10,785 bases of DNA, from NCBI GenBank assembly GCA_016282215.1, contig JAEEKC010000351.1, forward strand, positions 1 through 10,785. The letters are read 5' to 3'. Below are positions 6,462-10,785 of this stretch, in pieces. The notes beneath the pieces are model-generated. The model saw only the letters and a list, made by a program, of their open reading frames with translations, was not told where the DNA came from and did not search any database. The translations under genes and the position numbers were made by a program. Source of the stretch: Lachnospiraceae bacterium (GTDB lineage: Bacteria > Bacillota > Clostridia > Lachnospirales > Lachnospiraceae). Each line of letters begins with the position of its first letter. Position 1 is the first letter of the stretch.

Positions 6462-6725
6462 ATGGTTAGTCAAAAGGTTACGATCAAGAACCCGACGGGA
6501 TTGCACCTGCGTCCTGCCGGAATTTTGTGCAAAGAAGCAATGCAGTTTAAATCACTCATCACTTTCAGTTTTCGCGAAAGTACAGCGAATGCAAAGAGTG
6601 TCCTAAGTGTTTTGGGAGCGTGCGTCAAATGCGGAGATGAGGTCGAGTTTGTCTGTGAAGGCGAGGACGAGGAAGAAGCACTGAAAGCGCTCGTGACCGC
6701 CGTTGAAAACGGATTAGGAGAGTAA
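6462..6725 (+). CDS. ptsH: HPr family phosphocarrier protein
   Basis: 87-residue cytoplasmic HPr, the phosphate relay of the sugar phosphotransferase system, taking phosphate from enzyme I and passing it to EIIA domains. The active-site signature TGLHLRPA (12-19) places the phospho-accepting histidine exactly at His15. ANAKSVLSVLG (42-52) places the regulatory serine, the target of HPr kinase in Firmicutes, exactly at Ser46. Both regulatory sites are kept, unlike Crh, which lacks His15. The segment after Ser46 (GACVKCGDEVEF) has two cysteines where classic HPr has a hydrophobic or Gly-Val segment, so this may be a paralogue rather than the main HPr. ptsI does not follow. The gene has its own promoter and a strong terminator, making it monocistronic. 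Family assignment is firm; the symbol is by family only. Confidence 0.92.
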   Translation: MVSQKVTIKNPTGLHLRPAGILCKEAMQFKSLITFSFRESTANAKSVLSVLGACVKCGDEVEFVCEGEDEEEALKALVTAVENGLGE

Positions 6726-6727
6726 GC

Positions 6728-6757
6728 GGCCCATCCACAAGATGGGCCTTTCTTTTT
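6728..6757 (+). terminator. Rho-independent terminator after the HPr gene
   Basis: GGCCCATC (6728-6735) pairs perfectly with GATGGGCC (6741-6748) across a CACAA loop, giving an 8-bp GC-rich stem. It is followed at once by TTTCTTTTT (6749-6757). It starts 2 bases after the HPr stop codon. This is a textbook intrinsic terminator on the + strand. Confidence 0.95.
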
Positions 6758-6771
6758 AATAATTTTTTTGT

Positions 6772-6880
6772 TTCGGAGTTAAGCCCGATAGGAAAAAGAC
6801 GAGTCGATAAATATTTAATAAATTCAGAGTTAAGCTCGATAGGAAAAAGACGAGTCGATAAATATATAATAAATTCGGAG
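6772..6880 (+). repeat. 51-base tandem repeat (two full copies plus a 7-base third start) in the leuA leader
   Basis: Copy 1 is 6772-6822 and copy 2 is 6823-6873. They match at 48 of 51 positions, differing at unit positions 4, 13 and 44. A third start, TTCGGAG (6874-6880), is identical to the start of copy 1 and runs into the leuA ribosome site. Each unit opens with TTC(G/A)GAG, has a purine-rich GGAAAAAGACGAG core, and ends AT-rich. Copy 2 contains TATAAT (6865-6870), but no matching -35 lies 16-18 bases upstream. Copy 2 can also form a weak CTCG/CGAG hairpin that the copy 1 sequence disrupts. The region from 6758 to 6888 holds no gene and no clear promoter, T-box or leader peptide. Confidence 0.9.
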
Positions 6881-6884
6881 GAAG
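6877..6884 (+). promoter_or_regulatory. leuA ribosome binding site embedded in the repeat boundary
   Basis: GGAGGAAG ends 4 bases before ATG 6889, with the GGAGG core 7 bases upstream. Its first four bases are the end of the third TTCGGAG repeat start. The homologous positions of copies 1 and 2 (GGAGTT and AGAGTT) are weaker versions of the same site. Confidence 0.8.
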
Positions 6885-6888
6885 AAAG

Positions 6889-8562
6889 ATGCTGAATTAT
6901 AGTCGTTACCGCAGAAACCCCGTAGTGGATCTGCCTGATCGCAAGTGGCCGAACCGTCAGATCGAAAAAGCACCCATCTGGTGCAGCGTGGATCTTCGCG
7001 ATGGAAACCAGGCCCTGATCGATCCGATGGTGGTATCCGAAAAGATCGAGTTTTTCAATCACCTGGTAAAACTGGGTTTCAAGGAGATCGAAGTGGGATT
7101 TCCCGCAGCCAGCCAGATCGAGTTTGATTTCCAGAGACAGCTGATCGAACGCAAACTCGTTCCGGATGATGTCAGGCTTCAGGTACTGACACAGTGCCGC
7201 AAGGAGCTGATCGAGCGTACGTTTGAATCCATCGAAGGCTGCAAGGAAGTGGTTTTCCATATCTATAATTCCACATCAACCCTGCAAAGAGACGTGGTCT
7301 TCAACAAGAATGAAGATGAGATCCTCGATATCGCAGTTCAGGGCACCGAGTGGGTAAAAGAGTATGCCAAAAACTTCGACGGCAAGATCATTTTGGAATA
7401 CTCTCCCGAGAGCTTTACGGGAACGGAGCTTCCTTTTGCTCTTCGTGTCTGCACAGCAGTCCAGAAAGCATGGGGCGCAACAAAGGAAAATCCCATCATC
7501 ATCAACCTGCCTTCCACGGTAGAGATGACGACCCCCAATGTATTCGCAGACCGCATCGAATGGATGAATGACCGGTTCGAGGACAGGGAAAGCATCATCC
7601 TTTCCGTACATCCTCACAATGACAGGGGCACGGGCGTTGCTTCTGCTGAGCTGGCCCTGCTGGCAGGCGCAGACAGGATCGAAGGCACCCTGTTCGGAAA
7701 CGGTGAACGTACCGGTAACGTAGATGTCATGACGGTTGCTTATAATATGTTCTCTCAGGGTATCGATCCCGGACTGAACATTGAGAATATCAACGAAAGT
7801 ATCGAGATCTATGAGCGTTGCTGCAAGATCCCCATGCATCCGAGACACCCTTATGCAGGAAAGCTTGTTTTCACGGCTTTCTCCGGTTCTCATCAGGATG
7901 CCATCAACAAGGGCGTGGCAGCCATGAAGGAAAGAAATCTCGATCACTGGGAGGTTCCCTATCTGCCCATCGATCCGGCAGATATCGGCAGGGAGTACGA
8001 GCCCATCGTTCGTATCAATTCCCAGTCCGGCAAGGGCGGCGTTGCTTTCGTTATGGATACCTATTTCGGTTTCAAGCTGCCGAAGGGCATGCAGAGAGAG
8101 TTTGCGGATGTGATCCAGAAGATCTCAGAGCAGCAGGGTGAGGTTTCGCCCGAGACCATCATGGACAAATTCCGTGAAGAATACCTTGATAAGAAAGAGC
8201 CGCTGCACTTCAGGAAACTCAAGATGGATGATCTTTCGGATGAGGTTGAATCCGAATTTGATACCAAGGTAAAAGTGCTTTATACGGCAGACGGAGAAGA
8301 GAAGACCTTCGAGGCAGTCGGCAACGGACCGATCGATGCTGTGCAGCGCGGTATCATGGAAGAGACCGGATCGCGCATCAAGGTGCTTGATTACGAAGAG
8401 CATGCGCTTCAGTCCGGCTCCAATTCACAGGCGGCAGCTTACATCCATCTGATGAATGCGGACGACGGCAGAGTCACCTACGGTGTCGGTGTATCCAGCA
8501 ATATCACCAGGGCGTCCGTCAGAGCGATCTTCTCGGCACTGAATCGCTTAGGGATCCGATAA
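6889..8562 (+). CDS. leuA: 2-isopropylmalate synthase (LeuA2 type)
   Basis: 557-residue cytoplasmic enzyme that joins acetyl-CoA and 2-oxoisovalerate to make 2-isopropylmalate, the committed step of leucine synthesis. The TIM-barrel catalytic domain carries LRDGNQAL (36-43) with metal-binding Asp38, the metal ligands in HPHNDRGTGVA (241-251), and GNGERTGNVD (270-279). A linker region includes FSGSHQDAINKG (331-342) and SQSGKGGVAF (378-387). The C-terminal LeuA dimer/allosteric domain runs from about 430 to 557, so leucine feedback control is expected. The length and the N-terminal RNPVVDLPDRKWPNRQI-like segment fit the longer LeuA2 group rather than the E. coli type (about 520). No other leu or ilv gene is adjacent. 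There is no terminator before the next gene, which starts 16 bases later. Assignment is firm. Confidence 0.97.
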   Translation: MLNYSRYRRNPVVDLPDRKWPNRQIEKAPIWCSVDLRDGNQALIDPMVVSEKIEFFNHLVKLGFKEIEVGFPAASQIEFDFQRQLIERKLVPDDVRLQVLTQCRKELIERTFESIEGCKEVVFHIYNSTSTLQRDVVFNKNEDEILDIAVQGTEWVKEYAKNFDGKIILEYSPESFTGTELPFALRVCTAVQKAWGATKENPIIINLPSTVEMTTPNVFADRIEWMNDRFEDRESIILSVHPHNDRGTGVASAELALLAGADRIEGTLFGNGERTGNVDVMTVAYNMFSQGIDPGLNIENINESIEIYERCCKIPMHPRHPYAGKLVFTAFSGSHQDAINKGVAAMKERNLDHWEVPYLPIDPADIGREYEPIVRINSQSGKGGVAFVMDTYFGFKLPKGMQREFADVIQKISEQQGEVSPETIMDKFREEYLDKKEPLHFRKLKMDDLSDEVESEFDTKVKVLYTADGEEKTFEAVGNGPIDAVQRGIMEETGSRIKVLDYEEHALQSGSNSQAAAYIHLMNADDGRVTYGVGVSSNITRASVRAIFSALNRLGIR

Positions 8563-8577
8563 ACTACATAAGACCAT

Positions 8578-9435
8578 ATGAAGAAAAACGGAAAAAACAA
8601 CGTAAGGAAAGGGGCGAGTCCGGCCGCCATCATTTTTCCCCTGCTAACACTGATCTGTCTGGCAGGTTTTATCGGTAGCCTTATTTTCCCCAATCACGTG
8701 CTCGATACCTTTATCATGAATATGGATCAGGAGGAAGGAGACCGCGAGGTCTTGCTTCCTCTTTCTTATGAAAAACCTCTTTTATACCGTATCGATACCC
8801 AGGGGAAAGCCCTGCAGGGTGTTCAGCTCGGGATTCACAAAAGAGGTCTCTCTCAGGAAGGGCAGGTTTTAGCTTACAGCGTGAAGGTAGGCGGAAGCGT
8901 TGTCAGTGAGAATGTCTATTCCCTGTCTGAGGGTGATGATCTGCAATACGTCTATCTCCCTTTTCAAAACCCGGAAAGCTGCATCGGTGATCCGGAGATT
9001 TCATTTTTGCTGAAAACTGATCCGGCGGCAGGCGGAGTAGAGCTTCCCATGGAACAGAGGGCAGCACTGACGGCAAATTTCAACATAGTAGACGGCACGG
9101 AAACGATCCTGTATGACGGCGCGCAGATTGTTGAAGAAGCCCGGGAGGATTCCGGGGATTTCGAAAAAGATGAGACGATATCCGATCCCGGAAACGAACA
9201 GCGCTTAGATCAAGAAGAGAATGCGGGTGAGATTGATAAAAACGAGAAGCCGGCATTGAAGGGTTCCCATATCTATTCTCATGACACCTATCCGTTTTTG
9301 TATGATACAAGGCTTTTGACCTTTATTTTTCTGGCGGTTTCCATGACGGTTGCTTTCAGAGGGCAGTATAAAGATCGGTATGAGAATACGGATGCAAAAA
9401 ACTACCGTTCAATGAAAAGGAGTCGTAAAGCATGA
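8578..9435 (+). CDS. Membrane-anchored ectodomain protein, function unknown, coupled to the DUF2142 gene
   Basis: 285 residues, family not recognised. After a basic N terminus comes a membrane helix (about 15-37). An extracytoplasmic region of about 205 residues follows (38-243): its first part (58-175) has alternating beta-strand-like patterns suggesting a beta-sandwich, and 184-228 is an acidic, probably disordered linker. A second membrane helix (about 245-261) and a basic cytoplasmic tail end the protein. ATG 8578 has no clear ribosome site; it begins 16 bases after leuA, so translation may depend on leuA readthrough. No better in-frame start is seen before the first helix. Its TGA overlaps the next ATG (ATGA, 9432-9435), a sign of tight coupling and joint function with the DUF2142 protein. 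Confidence 0.8.
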   Translation: MKKNGKNNVRKGASPAAIIFPLLTLICLAGFIGSLIFPNHVLDTFIMNMDQEEGDREVLLPLSYEKPLLYRIDTQGKALQGVQLGIHKRGLSQEGQVLAYSVKVGGSVVSENVYSLSEGDDLQYVYLPFQNPESCIGDPEISFLLKTDPAAGGVELPMEQRAALTANFNIVDGTETILYDGAQIVEEAREDSGDFEKDETISDPGNEQRLDQEENAGEIDKNEKPALKGSHIYSHDTYPFLYDTRLLTFIFLAVSMTVAFRGQYKDRYENTDAKNYRSMKRSRKA

Positions 9436-10785
9436 AAGACGCAGTCGGCAGACTTCGGGTAAAAATAGATGAGCTGTTCTTCGTGGGTGAAAACGGAAAC
9501 CATGTGATACCGGGACCTTTTCGCATTCTGATCTGCGTGATCCTCTGCCTGACCACAGCGGCGCTTATCGAATGCGTGGCTTTCCAGTTCCCGGCGGTGT
9601 GGTTTGACTCCGAGACAGAGACGTTCTTTGGCAGTGATGAGGAAAAACTCAATTACCATTGCGAGGAATCGCTGGCTGAGCTTTCGGCAGAAGAGATCAA
9701 CAGCATCATTGTGGAACGCAACAATGCAAAACTCATGGCAGAATACCTCGGAAAGCCCTATGAGGAAGAAAAAGATGACACGTTGGTGGAAACGGAGGAT
9801 GGGAAGTTTTACCGCAAGGTACAATTGATCATCATGGATGTACGGCTTTCCGAAAAGAAGTATATCGGACAGTTTGATCTGCGGATCGCGGAAACCGCCG
9901 GGGCACAGAGCGGATATTCACTGTTTCTTTACGAGGATGGAGAACAAAACGGAGATACACTGTTTTGCAGCATCGATTCAAGGATCCGGGCCGGGGTCAC
10001 GAGAGTCGGCAAGAGTGCGGACCGGGTACGGATCGAACTGATGACGACGGAGGACTTAAGTCCCGAGAATATCCAGTTTACACTGAGCAATGATTTTTCA
10101 CCAAACCTGATACGGATCCTTTGGATAACCGTTCTGCTGGTTATGGGCATGATGCTGATCGAGTGCAGAAATGTGCTCTCAGAGCGGCCGCAATGGGGCT
10201 TTGCTTATGTCTGCTTTACGGTTGGCTGCCTGCTGATTCTGGGTATCGGCACGAATCAGGTCAGCTACGATGAACATGTGCATGCAAAAGCGGCTTATAA
10301 GCTTTCCTTCGGCAGTCAGATCGAAACCACGGAAACGGCCATGCAGATGGGCGGCAACCTGCTGCCGGTCTTTCATAACAGACAGGAGCGGGAGCTGGTG
10401 GAGGCCTACGAGCAGCTGAACCATGATTATTCCTGGGCAGATATCGGTTTCCAGTCCAGATGGGTACGTTCGGAAAACAGAGTTTACTATCCCATTGCGG
10501 CGGGATTTTTCGTCGGCAGGGTTTTGGGGCTTTCTTTTGCGAATACGGTAGCTTTGGCAAAACTTGGAAATCTGCTCGTGTACGTCCTTGTCTGTTTTTT
10601 TGCCATTTCCTTTGCGAAGGCTTACAGGGAACTGGTCATGATGATCGCGCTTTTGCCCAATCACGTTTTTCTGGCTTCGGCCATCAGTTACGATATGGTG
10701 GTGAATGCATTTTTGCTGCTGGGCGTGGTGCTGCTGTATCATGAGCTGTTGGAACCTGACGGGCCGCTGGAGTGGAAGAATCTGC
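9432..10785 (+). CDS. DUF2142-like polytopic membrane protein with N-terminal ectodomain (3' end outside window)
   Basis: Open from ATG 9432 to the right edge: 451 codons visible, no stop. An AAAAGGAG ribosome site ends 9 bases before the ATG. A first membrane helix (about 31-55) is followed by an ectodomain of about 170 residues (56-225) ending in beta-rich sequence. Helices follow at about 227-244 and 255-273. Then comes the acidic loop motif SYDEHVH (278-284), a long loop with RWVRSENRVYYP (343-354), and further helices (about 355-372, 380-396, 399-415, 424-440). LLPN...SAISYD (408-421) also fits DUF2142, a family related by fold to GT-C lipid-sugar-dependent glycosyltransferases, where an acidic first-loop motif is catalytic. 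The N-terminal ectodomain is an extension over simple DUF2142 proteins. A role in envelope glycan building is inferred; substrate unknown. Confidence 0.8.
   Translation, partial: MKDAVGRLRVKIDELFFVGENGNHVIPGPFRILICVILCLTTAALIECVAFQFPAVWFDSETETFFGSDEEKLNYHCEESLAELSAEEINSIIVERNNAKLMAEYLGKPYEEEKDDTLVETEDGKFYRKVQLIIMDVRLSEKKYIGQFDLRIAETAGAQSGYSLFLYEDGEQNGDTLFCSIDSRIRAGVTRVGKSADRVRIELMTTEDLSPENIQFTLSNDFSPNLIRILWITVLLVMGMMLIECRNVLSERPQWGFAYVCFTVGCLLILGIGTNQVSYDEHVHAKAAYKLSFGSQIETTETAMQMGGNLLPVFHNRQERELVEAYEQLNHDYSWADIGFQSRWVRSENRVYYPIAAGFFVGRVLGLSFANTVALAKLGNLLVYVLVCFFAISFAKAYRELVMMIALLPNHVFLASAISYDMVVNAFLLLGVVLLYHELLEPDGPLEWKNL

Noticed and set aside
6801..6860. Flagellar sigma (sigma-D) -10 resemblance (GTCGATAA) in the tandem repeat
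   Set aside because: No TAAA-type -35 lies at the needed 14-16 base spacing.
6842..6870. leuA promoter using TATAAT in repeat copy 2
   Set aside because: The hexamer 17 bases upstream is GGAAAA, unlike a -35, and transcription would start on the ribosome site itself. It remains a weak possibility only.
6625..7260. 211-residue minus-strand open frame with repeated peptide YLSTRLFPI
   Set aside because: It is antisense to the 5' end of leuA and the 3' end of the HPr gene, crosses the HPr terminator, and its repeat comes simply from the 51-base DNA duplication. No ribosome site or family match is visible.
10179..10742. 187-residue minus-strand open frame near the right edge
   Set aside because: It is a shadow of the DUF2142-like gene, which is open throughout and has a ribosome site and coupled start.

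Overview
The window looks like core chromosome from a Gram-positive Clostridia, most likely a Lachnospiraceae gut bacterium. This is inferred from the gene order recD2-comF-yvyF, the cdaA-cdaR pair, the LeuA2-type isopropylmalate synthase, an HPr carrying both His15 and Ser46, strong AGGAG-type ribosome sites, and roughly balanced base composition. All genes read on the + strand. I see no IS element, prophage, CRISPR array, tRNA or rRNA.

Bases 1-4085 form a tightly packed run. It starts with the C-terminal two thirds of a RecD2 helicase, cut by the left edge. Next come a ComF phosphoribosyltransferase-like protein that overlaps recD2 and starts at TTG, a YvyF-type zinc-ribbon protein, a small two-helix membrane protein, and a multi-span membrane protein of unknown function. 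In Bacillus, comFC and yvyF lie ahead of flgM and the flagellar hook genes. Here those genes are absent and two unrecognised membrane proteins follow.

Bases 4122-6295 carry the c-di-AMP module. CdaA is the membrane diadenylate cyclase and CdaR its extracytoplasmic YbbR-repeat regulator, 8 bases apart. The usual third member, glmM, is not next. Instead, bases 6296-6757 are a self-contained unit: a good extended -10 promoter, a roughly 80-base leader with a 10-base direct repeat able to form a hairpin, an HPr gene, and a strong intrinsic terminator.

Bases 6772-6880 hold two 51-base tandem copies with 3 differences. A third copy begins and its first bases become part of the leuA ribosome site. 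leuA (6889-8562) encodes 2-isopropylmalate synthase, the committed step of leucine synthesis.

Bases 8578-10785 hold two coupled membrane-protein genes: a protein with an ectodomain between two membrane helices, and a DUF2142-type polytopic protein cut by the right edge. Both begin with a similar helix-ectodomain-helix plan. This suggests the edge of an envelope glycan or polymer locus.

The most interesting items are the 51-base tandem repeat abutting the leuA ribosome site, the structured HPr leader, the unusual neighbours of cdaA-cdaR, and the paired ectodomain/DUF2142 genes. No clearly new defence or mobile system is visible.
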